A stretch of DNA of 64,000 bases from Burkholderia cenocepacia (GCF_014211915.1 NZ_CP060039.1:3348001-3412000); one strand, 5' to 3'; numbered from the stretch's first letter, positions 1 to 9,092 are shown. The notes: generated by a model not told the origin, from the letters alone. Made by a program: numbers and translations.

Positions 1-1
1 C

Positions 2-529
2 CTGATCCGCCGTACGCAAGGCGCGGGCAACTTCATCCAGCCGCGCTACGAAGATCCGCTGTCGCGGCTGTCGAGCTTCAGCGAGATGCTGGAGCGCCGC
101 GGTTTCAAGCCGAGCTCGCAGTGGCTCGCGCGCGAAATCCAGCCCGCCAACCGCGACGAAGTGATCCAGCTCGGCCTGTCGCCGGCCGCATCGGTTACGC
201 GCCTGAAACGCCTGCGTCTCGCCGACGGCATCGTGATGGCCGTCGAGAACTCGACGTTCCCCGCGACGCTGATTCCCGATCCGCAGGCGATCGCCGGTTC
301 GCTGTACAGCTATCTCGAAGCGCGCGGCACGCCGATCGTGCGCGCGCTGCAGCATTTCCGCGCGGTGAACGCGACCGACGAGATCGCCGAGCAGATGGGC
401 ATCGCCCCGCACGACGCCCTGCTGCTGATCACGCGGATCGGCTATACGTCCGACCAGCGCGCGATCGAACTGACCGATACCTACTGCCGCAACGACTACT
501 ACGATTTCGTCGTCGAACTACGCAAGTAA
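2..529 (+). CDS. GntR/HutC-family transcriptional regulator, C-terminal part (5' truncated by window edge)
   Basis: The frame is already open at base 2 and reads LIRRTQGAGNFIQPR, which matches the wing of a GntR winged helix-turn-helix (the R.qGxGtFV pattern). About 145 further residues look like a UTRA ligand-binding domain, ending DYYDFVVELRK, a typical HutC-subfamily tail. The DNA-recognition helix lies upstream of the window. Such proteins repress catabolic or transport genes until a small effector binds; no effector can be read from the sequence. The gene converges on the CoA-transferase gene on the other strand, with a gap of about 20 bases, so it is not in an operon with anything visible here. 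Confidence 0.85.
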   Translation: MIRRTQGAGNFIQPRYEDPLSRLSSFSEMLERRGFKPSSQWLAREIQPANRDEVIQLGLSPAASVTRLKRLRLADGIVMAVENSTFPATLIPDPQAIAGSLYSYLEARGTPIVRALQHFRAVNATDEIAEQMGIAPHDALLLITRIGYTSDQRAIELTDTYCRNDYYDFVVELRK

Positions 530-550
530 CGCGAGCCGCGCCGCCGGCCC

Positions 551-1942
551 TCACAGCCAGCGCGCGTCGTCGGTGCCAAGCGGCACGGGTGGCCGCGCGA
601 ACGACGGCGGCGTCGCCGACAACCGCTCGGCCGGCCGCACGGTGTCGAGCGCGCCGAACGGCGACGCGATGCGGTCGATCCGGTCGCGCACGTCGGCCAG
701 CGCGAGATCGGGCGCCTGCAGCCCGTCCGGCACCGCGCCGAACGACTGCAGCCACCGCCCCGTCTGCGCGAGCGACATCCGCACGTGCCAGCTTCCCCCT
801 TCGCGTGCCCGCCGGGCGAGCGCGATCATCGCGCCGAACGCCGCGAGATACCCCGTTGCATGATCGAGCGCCTGGCACGGCAGATGGCGCGGCCCGCTCG
901 CCTGCGCGGCCTGCTGCTCGTGCCATGCGATGCCGCTCGCCGACTGCACGAGGCTGTCGAACCCGCGCCGCTGCGCCCACGGCCCTGCATGCCCGTACGC
1001 CGACACCGACACGTAGACGATGCCGGGCCGCCGCGCCGCCAGCGCCTGCGGCGTGAAACCGCGCGCGGCGAGCGCGCCGGGGCGGTACGACTGCAGAAAC
1101 ACGTCCGCCTCGCGCGCCAGGGCGTGCAGCGTATCGACGCCTGCCGCGTCGCGCAGATCGATCCACGTCGAACGCTTGCCGCGCCCGTTGTCGATCACGA
1201 GCGGCGCGATGTTCGGCAGGTGCGGACCGTTGACGAGCAGCGTCTGCGCGCCGTGCGAGGCCAGCGTGCGGCCCGCGACCGGGCCCGCGATGATGCGCGT
1301 GAGATCGAGCACGCGCACGCCGGCCAGCGGCTGGCTGGCGTCGCCGCGGCCGATCGGCTCGGCCGGCGCGTCGCCGATCCGCTCGATCTCGAACAGCGGC
1401 AGCGACGCGATCGCGCGCGCCTGCTCGTGCGCGGCCCATTCTTCAGGTGTTCTGATCAATGCCGCGCACAGGCCGGCGTCGGCCAGCGCGGTATCGAGTG
1501 CCGCGCCGTCCCAGGTACGGATCGCCGCGGCGACGTCGGCGGGCTGCGGGCCGCAGCCGAGCACGTCGAGAATACCGTGCAGGTGATGCGGGAAATTCGC
1601 GTGCAGTTGAATCCAGCGTCCGTCGCCCGTCTCGAAGAAGCCGGTCACCGGATGACGCAACTCCGGCGGCGGGCCGTCGTCCACGCGCAGGTAGCGTTCG
1701 CTGCGGAACGCCACGAGCGCGTCGCGCACCGACACGTCGACCGATTGCGCCACGCCCGTCCGCAGTCGATGGCACTCGGCTGCCGCGAGCCCGGCTGCGG
1801 CAATCGTCGCGGCGGCGAGCGTGCCGACATGAAACGTCGACGGCAGCGTCGGGTCCTGCCCGGTCACGGTCGTGCGGGCCAGCGCGTCGCGTTCGCCGCG
1901 TGCGAGTTGCCAAAGATGCGCCAAGGCGGAATCGGGTGTCAT
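551..1942 (-). CDS. CaiB/BaiF-type (family III) CoA-transferase, domain order apparently permuted
   Basis: The product is 463 residues. Family III enzymes move CoA between carboxylic acids through an aspartyl-CoA thioester intermediate. The motif that usually opens these proteins near residue 10 (VLDLTRIIAGPVAGR) lies at residues 211-225. It is preceded by about 200 residues resembling the middle and C-terminal lobe of ordinary members (for example SVDVSVRDALVAF at 67-79). A second family-like stretch, GGSWHVRMSLAQTG, lies near the C-terminus. The gene is divergent from the citrate-synthase-like gene (about 140 bp between starts), so the two may share regulation and an acyl-CoA substrate. The substrate is unknown and I did not identify the catalytic aspartate with certainty. 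Confidence 0.85.
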   Translation of the reverse strand: MTPDSALAHLWQLARGERDALARTTVTGQDPTLPSTFHVGTLAAATIAAAGLAAAECHRLRTGVAQSVDVSVRDALVAFRSERYLRVDDGPPPELRHPVTGFFETGDGRWIQLHANFPHHLHGILDVLGCGPQPADVAAAIRTWDGAALDTALADAGLCAALIRTPEEWAAHEQARAIASLPLFEIERIGDAPAEPIGRGDASQPLAGVRVLDLTRIIAGPVAGRTLASHGAQTLLVNGPHLPNIAPLVIDNGRGKRSTWIDLRDAAGVDTLHALAREADVFLQSYRPGALAARGFTPQALAARRPGIVYVSVSAYGHAGPWAQRRGFDSLVQSASGIAWHEQQAAQASGPRHLPCQALDHATGYLAAFGAMIALARRAREGGSWHVRMSLAQTGRWLQSFGAVPDGLQAPDLALADVRDRIDRIASPFGALDTVRPAERLSATPPSFARPPVPLGTDDARWL

Positions 1943-2082
1943 GGTGAAGGAGACGCCGTTGAGGAGACGGGAACGAGTCTAGAATTCGCGACAGGCGCGA
2001 TCAATCTTGATTGCACGAATCAACACATAACGAATAGTTGTAGCGCGCCCGCGCTTCATGCGCGGCGACAGGAGCAACCGGC

Positions 2083-3315
2083 ATGACGTCCCTCAGTGCG
2101 CAGGAAGCCGCCGGCATGCTCGGCGTCAGCGTGAGCACCCTTTATGCGTACGTGAGCCGCGGCCTGCTGCGCTCGCTGCCCGACGGCGCGACCAAGCGCC
2201 GCCGCTACGACGCCAACGAAGTGCGCCTGCTCGCGCGCCGCCGGGCCGATGCGAAGCGCGCGGGCGGCGTCGCCGAACGTTCGCTCGACTGGGGCGTGCC
2301 GGTCCTGGAATCGCGGATCACGCAGATCGCCGACGGTCGCCTGCGCTACCGCGGCGCCGATGCGATCGCGCTGGCCGACGCGGCGACACTCGAAGAAACG
2401 GCCGCGCGGCTGTGGGACTGTCCGCCCGCGCGGCTGGCCGCCGCGTCGCTCGCGTCGACCGGTTTCGACGCGGCGCAGTGGGACGACTGGGCGCGTCGCT
2501 GGGCGCACCTCGCGCCGCTCGAACGCACGCTGGTGCTGCTGCCGGCCACCGCCGCGTCGCTGCCGCGCCTGTGGGCGCAGGGGCGCGACGCACAGCTCGA
2601 TTCCGCGGCGCTGCTGCTGCGCGTCGCGACGGCCGCGCTCGCCGGCATCGCGCCGGGCGACGCGCCCGTGCACCAACAGCTCGCGGCCGCGTGGCGCGTG
2701 CGGCGGCGCAATGAAGCCGACCTGCTGCGGCGCGCGCTCGTGCTGTGCGCCGATCACGAACTGAATCCGTCGACCTTCGCGGTACGCTGCATCGCGTCGA
2801 CCGGCACCCATCTGTTCGGCGCGATCTCGGGCGGGCTCGCGGCGCTGTCGGGGCCGCGCCACGGCGGTGAGACGTTCCGCGCCAGCACGCTGCTCGACGA
2901 AGCGGCCCGCGCCGCCGATCTCGATCGCTACCTCGCGCTGCGGCTGGCGCACGACGAACGCGCGGACGGCGGCCGCACCGCCCTGTCAGGCTTCGCACAC
3001 CCGCTGTACCCCGACGGCGACCCGCGCGCGCGGGCGTTGCTCGATGCGCTGCACGCGGCGGCGCCCGAGCGGCCGGTGCTGCGCGTCGCGCACGCGCTCG
3101 CCGCACGCGTCGAAGCGGCGACGGGCCTGCGGCCGACGATCGATTTCGCGCTCGCGGTGCTGGAGCGCACGCTCGCGCTGCCCGACGGCGCGGCATTCAC
3201 GCTGTTCGCGGCCGGCCGCACGGCCGGCTGGATCGCGCATGCGCTCGAACAGTACGCGGACGGGAAGCTGATCCGGCCGCGCGCCCGCTACGTCGGCAGC
3301 GACGCGGCCGCGTGA
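2083..3315 (+). CDS. Citrate synthase-family protein with N-terminal helix-turn-helix
   Basis: The product is 410 residues. Residues 1-50 form a MerR/excisionase-like DNA-binding head (AQEAAGMLGVSVSTLYAYV, then a basic wing TKRRRYDANEV). The rest is a citrate synthase fold: RHGGETFRAS, SGFAHPLYPDGDPRA (the G-x-x-H...DPR active-site region) and, near the end, GRTAGWIAHALEQ and RPRARYVG. True citrate synthases condense acetyl-CoA with oxaloacetate; this HTH-bearing subfamily is a paralogue whose reaction is not established, and it may instead sense an acyl-CoA or keto acid. Its 3' end overlaps the convergent DUF2917 gene by 28 bases. The divergent CaiB neighbour suggests a shared CoA-ester pathway (inference). 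Confidence 0.85.
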   Translation: MTSLSAQEAAGMLGVSVSTLYAYVSRGLLRSLPDGATKRRRYDANEVRLLARRRADAKRAGGVAERSLDWGVPVLESRITQIADGRLRYRGADAIALADAATLEETAARLWDCPPARLAAASLASTGFDAAQWDDWARRWAHLAPLERTLVLLPATAASLPRLWAQGRDAQLDSAALLLRVATAALAGIAPGDAPVHQQLAAAWRVRRRNEADLLRRALVLCADHELNPSTFAVRCIASTGTHLFGAISGGLAALSGPRHGGETFRASTLLDEAARAADLDRYLALRLAHDERADGGRTALSGFAHPLYPDGDPRARALLDALHAAAPERPVLRVAHALAARVEAATGLRPTIDFALAVLERTLALPDGAAFTLFAAGRTAGWIAHALEQYADGKLIRPRARYVGSDAAA

Positions 3316-3611
3316 CGCCGGCCGTCGCGCCACACGGCGAACGGACGCCACCATGCAGACGCTGTGCGCACGGCCGGTGCCGCGAGCGGGCCGAATGCGA
3401 ACGTCGCGCCGCGCGGCCCCGCGCTGACCCACGCGCGCATGCCGGGCAGCAAGGTCAACGATGCGCCCGCGCCCAGCCAGTGATCGTCGGGCCGGCCCTC
3501 GACGGTCACCCACACGTCGCCCTCGGCCACTTCGAGCAGCGTGCGATCGACGATCCGCCACCGTCCGGCCGGCTCGTCGCCGTCCATCACGTAAAGTCGC
3601 AGTTCGCGCAT
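3288..3611 (-). CDS. DUF2917 domain protein
   Basis: This is a small protein of 107 residues starting MRELRLYVMDGDEPAG. It has the pattern of the DUF2917 family, which is common in Burkholderiales: WRIVDRTLLEVAEGDVWVTVEG, then a hydrophobic SLTLLPGMRAWVSAG strand and an FGPLA tail. It looks like a small beta-rich, cupin-like fold; no function is known. The start is fixed by a strong AGGAGG Shine-Dalgarno sequence six bases upstream of the ATG; longer open reading upstream has no such site. The last 28 bases overlap the end of the convergent citrate-synthase-like gene. Confidence 0.8.
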   Translation of the reverse strand: MRELRLYVMDGDEPAGRWRIVDRTLLEVAEGDVWVTVEGRPDDHWLGAGASLTLLPGMRAWVSAGPRGATFAFGPLAAPAVRTASAWWRPFAVWRDGRRHAAASLPT

Positions 3612-3843
3612 GGCAGCCTCCTGGTCGCACGGGTTCGATGACGCCAGTATTTCGGACAGTGACGGCACACGGACAGATACGGCCGCAGACACTTTCGGCT
3701 GAACTGTACTGGCCGGCCGACGGGGACAGAGGCTTCCCGCGGGCCGGTCCGGTCGGCGGCCACACGACATACCGCGCCGAACCTGCACGGCGCGGCGGCT
3801 TTCCCTACAATGTCGGCTGTCCCGCGCCACCGCCCCCGCCGTC

Positions 3844-5280
3844 ATGTTCCAACGCCCGCCCGCCGCCGCTCCTGGCGAAAAGAACCTCACCGTGATGCTC
3901 TGGCTCGTTGCGACGGGCTTCTTCATGCAGACGCTCGACGCGACGATCGTCAACACGGCGCTGCCGTCGATGGCCGCGAGCCTCGGCGAATCGCCGCTGC
4001 GAATGCAATCGGTCGTGATCGCATACTCGCTGACAATGGCGGTGATGATTCCCGTGTCGGGGTGGCTCGCCGATACGTTCGGCACGCGGCGCGTGTTCTT
4101 CAGCGCGATCCTGGTGTTCTCGCTCGGCTCGCTGCTGTGCGCGAACGCGCATACGCTGACGCAACTCGTCGCGTTCCGCGTGGTGCAGGGGGTCGGCGGC
4201 GCGATGCTGCTGCCGGTCGGGCGGCTCGCGGTGCTGCGCACCTTTCCGGCCGAACGCTACCTGCCCGCGCTGTCGTTCGTCGCGATTCCGGGCCTGATCG
4301 GCCCGCTGATCGGGCCGACGCTCGGCGGCTGGCTCGTGAAGATCGCGTCGTGGCACTGGATCTTCCTGATCAACGTGCCGGTCGGCGTCGCGGGCTGCAT
4401 CGCGACCTTCTATTCGATGCCCGACTCGCGCAACCCGGCCGCCGGCCGCTTCGACCTGAAGGGCTATCTGCTGCTGACGATCGGCATGGTCGCGATCTCG
4501 CTGTCGCTCGACGGGCTCGCCGATCTCGGCATGCAGCACGCGGCCGTGCTGGTGCTGCTGATCCTGAGCCTCGCGTGCTTCGTCGCGTACGGACTGTACG
4601 CGGTGCGCGCGCCGCAGCCGATCTTCTCGCTGGAGTTGTTCAAGATCCACACGTTCAGCGTCGGGCTGCTCGGCAACCTGTTCGCGCGGATCGGCAGCGG
4701 CGCGATGCCGTACCTGATTCCGCTGCTGCTGCAGGTGAGCCTCGGCTACTCGGCGTTCGAGGCCGGGCTGATGATGCTGCCCGTCGCGGCGGCCGGCATG
4801 TTCTCGAAGCGGATCATCACGCGGCTGATCACGCAGCACGGCTACCGCAAGGTGCTGCTCGCGAACACGATCATGGTCGGCGTGATGATGGCGAGCTTCG
4901 CGCTGATGCGCGACACGGTGCCGGTGTGGGTGAAGGTCGTGCATCTCGCGCTGTTCGGCGGCTTCAACTCGATGCAGTTCACCGCGATGAACACGTTGAC
5001 GCTGAAGGATCTCGGCACCGGCGGCGCGAGCAGCGGCAACAGCCTGTTCTCGCTCGTGCAGATGCTGTCGATGAGCCTCGGCGTCACGGTCGCCGGCGCG
5101 CTGCTCGCAACGTTCACCGGCATGCTGCGCACGGTGACGCCGAGCAACACGCTGCCGGCGTTCCATGCGACCTTCATCTGCGTCGGGATCATCACGGCCG
5201 CGTCCGCGTGGATCTTCGCGCAGCTCGCGCCCGAGATCCGCAGCACCGCGCGCAAGACCGACCCGTCCGAGCGCGCGTGA
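3844..5280 (+). CDS. MFS multidrug exporter, DHA2 (EmrB/QacA-type) family
   Basis: This is an integral membrane protein of 478 residues with about 14 hydrophobic segments, as expected for DHA2 proton-driven drug exporters. The family signature TLDATIVNTALPSMA lies in the first transmembrane helix (from about residue 31). It is followed by the loop motif GWLADTFGTRRVF and the motif-C-like stretch IPGLIGPLIGPTLGGWL. It resembles HsrA/MdtD-type proteins, which are often stand-alone exporters without a membrane-fusion partner, and none is present here. A TACAAT hexamer lies about 35 bases upstream of the ATG and could be a -10 element. The substrate cannot be told from the sequence. Confidence 0.88.
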   Translation: MFQRPPAAAPGEKNLTVMLWLVATGFFMQTLDATIVNTALPSMAASLGESPLRMQSVVIAYSLTMAVMIPVSGWLADTFGTRRVFFSAILVFSLGSLLCANAHTLTQLVAFRVVQGVGGAMLLPVGRLAVLRTFPAERYLPALSFVAIPGLIGPLIGPTLGGWLVKIASWHWIFLINVPVGVAGCIATFYSMPDSRNPAAGRFDLKGYLLLTIGMVAISLSLDGLADLGMQHAAVLVLLILSLACFVAYGLYAVRAPQPIFSLELFKIHTFSVGLLGNLFARIGSGAMPYLIPLLLQVSLGYSAFEAGLMMLPVAAAGMFSKRIITRLITQHGYRKVLLANTIMVGVMMASFALMRDTVPVWVKVVHLALFGGFNSMQFTAMNTLTLKDLGTGGASSGNSLFSLVQMLSMSLGVTVAGALLATFTGMLRTVTPSNTLPAFHATFICVGIITAASAWIFAQLAPEIRSTARKTDPSERA

Positions 5281-5447
5281 CGCGCGGCGCGCGCCGAATC
5301 GGGCCGGAACGCACCATCGCGGTGCAACGCGGCCCGGCACGCGTGCGCATGTCGGCGGCGGCGGGCGGCCGCACACGGCGCCTGCCGTGCATACTTCTTG
5401 CTCGCGTATTCTGTAGGTAAACTGGGAGTCTTCCTTCGGCCGACATC

Positions 5448-6722
5448 ATGAGCATGATCGAAATCGATCCCCCCGGCTTTCAGCCGCCCCGCCCGGTCGC
5501 CGGCGACGACGGGAACCGACGCACCGTGCTGTACGGCGGCTACACCGTGTTCAGCGTGTTCCAGCCCGTGTTCTCGGTGTCGCACCGGCGCGCGATCGGC
5601 TATCACGCGTCGCTGCGCGCGCACGACGAGGAAAACCGCCAGGTGGCGTCGCACGAGGTGTTCACGCAGGCGGCGCGGCGCGGCGACCTGCTCGAGCTCG
5701 GCCGGCTCGCCGAATCGTTGCATCTCGGTAACTTCCACGCGTTCGACAGCCACGACGAATGGCTCTTCCTGAGCCTGCATCCGGCCGCGCTGATGGACAC
5801 CATCTACGGCGACGCGCTGCTCGCGAACCTGAAGGCGCTCGGGCTGCCGCCGCACCGCGTGGTGCTCGAGGTGCCCGAACAGGCCGGCGGCGAGACGCCG
5901 CGCTATGCGGCGATCATCGACGGGCTGCGCAAGGCCGGCTTCCTGATCGCGCTCGTCGGGTTCGGCGCGAAGCATTCGAACATCGATCGCGTGTGGCATC
6001 TGCATCCCGACATCGTCACGCTCGACCGCGGCATCCTCGCGCAGGCGAGCGAGCACTCGCATCTCGAACGCGTGCTGCCAGGGCTCGTGTCGCTGCTGCA
6101 CGAATCCGGCCAGCTCGTGCTGATGGGCGGGCTCGCGACCGAACGCGACGCGCTGATCGCGCTCGAATGCGACGTCGATTTCGTACAGGGCCAGTACTTC
6201 GCGGGGCCGAGCGTCGATCCGGTGCAGCCGCAGGCCGCCGCGGGCTGCATGGATACGCTGTCGGCCGCGCTGCGGCTGCGCGTCGCGCAGCGCGAACGCA
6301 CGCAGGCCGAACGGCTCGCGCCGTACGTGGCCGCGCTCGAGGACGCGAGCCGCAGGCTCGGCGCGGGCGAATCGCTCACCGATGCGGCCGCCGCCGTGCT
6401 CGGGCTGCCCGAGACCGCGCGCTGCTTCCTGCTCGACGCGTCGGGCCGCCAGATCGGCGACAACGTGCTCGCGCGCGGCAGCGTGTCGCAACGTGCGAAG
6501 CGCTTCCGCCCGCTGCTGCATTCCGAAGGCGCGAGCTGGGAACGCCGCCCGTACTTCATCGACGCGATGCGCGCGCCCGGCGGCGTGCATCTGACGCCGC
6601 CCTACCTGTCGATCAACGAGGCGCACCTGTGCGTGACCGCGTCGATCGCCGCACCGGCCGCGACGGGCATGCAGGTGCTCTGCGTCGACATCAACTGGGA
6701 AGCGGCACTCAGCCGCGAGTGA
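5448..6722 (+). CDS. Degenerate EAL-domain protein with C-terminal PAS/Cache-like sensor domain
   Basis: The product is 424 residues. Residues 30-270 follow the EAL (c-di-GMP phosphodiesterase) fold, but the catalytic signatures are eroded: the EAL triplet reads HAS (53-55), the NxSP strand reads SLHPA, and the metal-binding DDFGTG loop reads VGFGAK (170-175). The ELTE-like glutamate survives (LEVPE, 140-144). Residues from about 290 on resemble the small-molecule sensor module seen C-terminal to EAL in YkuI-type proteins (CFLLDASGRQIGDN, then YLSINEAHLCVTAS). Loss of both metal-binding aspartates predicts no hydrolysis, so it may bind c-di-GMP or a protein partner instead. It stands alone between the MFS gene and a convergent methyltransferase. 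Confidence 0.85.
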   Translation: MSMIEIDPPGFQPPRPVAGDDGNRRTVLYGGYTVFSVFQPVFSVSHRRAIGYHASLRAHDEENRQVASHEVFTQAARRGDLLELGRLAESLHLGNFHAFDSHDEWLFLSLHPAALMDTIYGDALLANLKALGLPPHRVVLEVPEQAGGETPRYAAIIDGLRKAGFLIALVGFGAKHSNIDRVWHLHPDIVTLDRGILAQASEHSHLERVLPGLVSLLHESGQLVLMGGLATERDALIALECDVDFVQGQYFAGPSVDPVQPQAAAGCMDTLSAALRLRVAQRERTQAERLAPYVAALEDASRRLGAGESLTDAAAAVLGLPETARCFLLDASGRQIGDNVLARGSVSQRAKRFRPLLHSEGASWERRPYFIDAMRAPGGVHLTPPYLSINEAHLCVTASIAAPAATGMQVLCVDINWEAALSRE

Positions 6723-6741
6723 GTTCGCCGGCGCGGCGCGC

Positions 6742-7347
6742 TCACCCGTCGCGGCCCGCCTTGCGCACGATCAGCCGGTGCACGCGCTTGCCGGACGACG
6801 CGCTGACGACCTCGTGTTCGTCGATCACGTGCACGCCCGCGCCCAGCGCCGCATGCATCCGCGCCGAATCGAGCGGCGTATAGAGGCGGCCGCGCTCGTC
6901 GCGCAACATGCCGCTTCCGGCCACCCGCCAGCTCAGGTACAACGTGCCGCCCGGCATCAGCAGATCGGCCAGCCGCGCGGCAGCCGCCGCTGCATCCGCC
7001 TGTTCGAGATGCATGACGACCGTTTCGCACAGCACGTTGCGAAACGCGCCGGACGGTACGCCGGCCAGCGCCGGCAGCGCGGCCAGTTCGAACGTCAGAT
7101 CGCGATGGCGCCGCCGCGCCTCATCGAGCAGCGCGGCGCTCGCGTCGTAGCCGCGCACGTCGAAGCCGCGCGACGCGAGCCAGGCCGTGTCGCGCCCCGC
7201 GCCGCAGCCGACGTCGGCGGTCAGCCCCGGCGAGAAATGTTGTTCGAGCAGCGCGTACATGTCGTCGGGCGCAGCCTGGTCGAGCCAGTCCTGCGCGTAT
7301 TGCGCGGCATGGGCGTCGTAGGCATCGAGAGTCGGGCGATCCACCAT
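6742..7347 (-). CDS. Class I SAM-dependent methyltransferase
   Basis: The product is 201 residues. The SAM-binding motif I is clear (TADVGCGAGRDTAWLA, residues about 42-57), followed by the motif II acidic residue in VRGYDASAALLDEARR and a motif III-like stretch, NVLCETVVMHLEQADA. The overall pattern is that of small UbiE/Tellurite-resistance-like methyltransferases. The substrate is unknown. The gene converges on the EAL gene (19 bases apart) and lies downstream of the ketopantoate-reductase-like gene on the same strand with a gap of about 90 bases, so a common transcript is possible. Confidence 0.85.
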   Translation of the reverse strand: MVDRPTLDAYDAHAAQYAQDWLDQAAPDDMYALLEQHFSPGLTADVGCGAGRDTAWLASRGFDVRGYDASAALLDEARRRHRDLTFELAALPALAGVPSGAFRNVLCETVVMHLEQADAAAAAARLADLLMPGGTLYLSWRVAGSGMLRDERGRLYTPLDSARMHAALGAGVHVIDEHEVVSASSGKRVHRLIVRKAGRDG

Positions 7348-7438
7348 GGCGATTGCTCCGCAAGGGCGTCGGATGACGCACTCCGCATCTTAGTCGTTGC
7401 GCCCGGCCCGCGCCGCCGGCAAGCGCCGCGACGCCGGC

Positions 7439-8494
7439 CTACGCGGCCGGCACGTGGCCCGCACGCGGCGCCTGCGCGGCCAGGTCGGCCCACAGCGCAT
7501 CGCCGCGCCACGCCGGACGTGACGCCGCGCTTTCCGCGTCGTGGACGAGCGCGCACAGCCGCGCATTGACCGGCGCCGGCGCGCCGAAGCGCCCGGCCAG
7601 CCGCACGATTTCGCCGTTGATCCATTCGACTTCGGTCGCACGATGCGCCGCGAGATCGTCGGACATCGACGAGCGCGCCAACGGATCGATCTCGAGCATC
7701 CGGCCGCCGAGCACGCGGAAAGCCGCATCGGGCAGATCGAGCATCGCCGGAATCCATGCGGCCGGCAGCGGCGTCAAGCGCGCAGGCCGGATCGCGGCCC
7801 GCGCCAGCCAGTGCAGCGCCTCGCGCTGGGCCAATGCGACGCAGCGCCGGTACGTGCGTTGGGCGAGCTCGTCGCGCAACGGCAGGTTCGCGAGCGCATT
7901 GACCGCATTGTTCAGGTTGAGCAGCAGCTTCGCCCACTGCACGGTGCGCATGTCGCGATGCAGCACGAGCGGCAGGCCGGCCCGCGCGAACAGGCCGGTG
8001 AACGGCTGCAGCGCAGGCGACGCGTCGACCGCCAGCCTCCCCGCCGAGCCCTGGTGAAACGCGCCGGGCCCGCGCTCGATCACGTTGAACGGCACCATGC
8101 CGGCCAACACGGTCGCTTGCGGGAGTGCGTCGCGCAGCACGTCGGCGTTGTGCAGGCCGTTCTGGAAGCTGATCATGATCGTGCCCGGCCGCAGCACGCC
8201 GGCCAGTTGCGCGGCGGCCTCGCGCGTGGCGGCCGACTTCACCGCGACGAGCACGAGCCGCGCGGCGGCCGCCGCGGCCGGATCGGTGGCGAATCGGACA
8301 TCGGCCGGCGCGAGCGCCCCGCGATAGCCGCGCCGGTCGGTCAGCGTGAGTCCGTGCAGATGAATCGCGTCGCCGATCCGCGCGCGGCCGACGAGCGTGA
8401 CGTGCGCGCCGGCTGCCGCGAGGCGGCCGCCGAGGTAGCACCCGATCGCGCCCGCGCCGAATACGCAGACCGGCCCGGCCGACGCATCAGACAT
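7439..8494 (-). CDS. Ketopantoate reductase family (ApbA/PanE-like) oxidoreductase
   Basis: The product is 351 residues from the chosen start MSDASAGPVC. An N-terminal Rossmann NADP-binding motif, GAGAIG (13-18), is followed by the family lysine in LVAVKSAATREAA and a C-terminal helical domain with LLLNLNNAVNALANLP, the usual substrate-side motif. Authentic PanE reduces 2-dehydropantoate to pantoate for CoA synthesis. This window holds a second paralogue at 48.2-49.2 kb, so which of them, if either, makes pantoate is undecided. The ATG overlaps the last eight bases of the upstream Mpo1-like gene, which indicates translational coupling. Confidence 0.85.
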   Translation of the reverse strand: MSDASAGPVCVFGAGAIGCYLGGRLAAAGAHVTLVGRARIGDAIHLHGLTLTDRRGYRGALAPADVRFATDPAAAAAARLVLVAVKSAATREAAAQLAGVLRPGTIMISFQNGLHNADVLRDALPQATVLAGMVPFNVIERGPGAFHQGSAGRLAVDASPALQPFTGLFARAGLPLVLHRDMRTVQWAKLLLNLNNAVNALANLPLRDELAQRTYRRCVALAQREALHWLARAAIRPARLTPLPAAWIPAMLDLPDAAFRVLGGRMLEIDPLARSSMSDDLAAHRATEVEWINGEIVRLAGRFGAPAPVNARLCALVHDAESAASRPAWRGDALWADLAAQAPRAGHVPAA

Positions 8495-9011
8495 GCGAAT
8501 GCGCGCCGCCATGCACCGGGCCCGCGCGCCGCTCGACTTCGCGGCGTACGTCGCCGCGCAGCCCCGCGAAGAACGCGACCTCGGCGACGACGAACAGCGG
8601 CCCGACGATCAGGCCGACCAGATCGTCGACGAACGCGGGCTTGCGGCCTTCGAACCAGTGCCCGACGAACTGCACGATCCAGCCGACGACGAACGCGCCG
8701 ATGCCGATTGCAAGCCATTGCGCGGTCCGCAGCGGCGCCAGCGACTGCGCGGCCCACAGGCCGAGGGCGAGCAGCCCGGTCATCACGATCCCGAACCGCA
8801 GGTCGAGACGCAAGTAGAACAGCGCGGACACGACGGCGAGCAGCAGCGCCGGCGACAGCGCGATGCCGGCCAGCATCCCGAGCGCCGGCCGCGACAGCAG
8901 CACCTCGACCGCGAACACGATCATCGGGATGCCGACCAGATGCGTCGCGATGTTGCGCGCGTCGCGATGGTAGGCCGCATACTGGGAAAGATGATCTTCG
9001 AGGGTCTTCAT
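8487..9011 (-). CDS. DUF962/Mpo1-like family membrane protein
   Basis: The product is 174 residues starting MKTLEDHLSQYAAYHRD. The family signature is an N-terminal YAAYHRDARNIATHLVGIP with conserved histidines and a later QFVGHWFEGRKPAFVDD. The rest is four hydrophobic segments. In yeast the homologue Mpo1 is an iron-dependent dioxygenase acting on 2-hydroxy fatty acids; the bacterial members conserve the same histidines, so lipid alpha-oxidation is possible but unproven. The start is supported by GGAG about eight bases upstream. The 3' end overlaps the ATG of the ketopantoate-reductase-like gene. Confidence 0.85.
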   Translation of the reverse strand: MKTLEDHLSQYAAYHRDARNIATHLVGIPMIVFAVEVLLSRPALGMLAGIALSPALLLAVVSALFYLRLDLRFGIVMTGLLALGLWAAQSLAPLRTAQWLAIGIGAFVVGWIVQFVGHWFEGRKPAFVDDLVGLIVGPLFVVAEVAFFAGLRGDVRREVERRAGPVHGGAHSHV

Positions 9012-9092
9012 GGCGTCTCCTGATCGGTTATTGAGCGCTATGATGCGCGTCACGCCCGAGAACCTCTGTCAGCTACCCGACATCGCGTGCCC

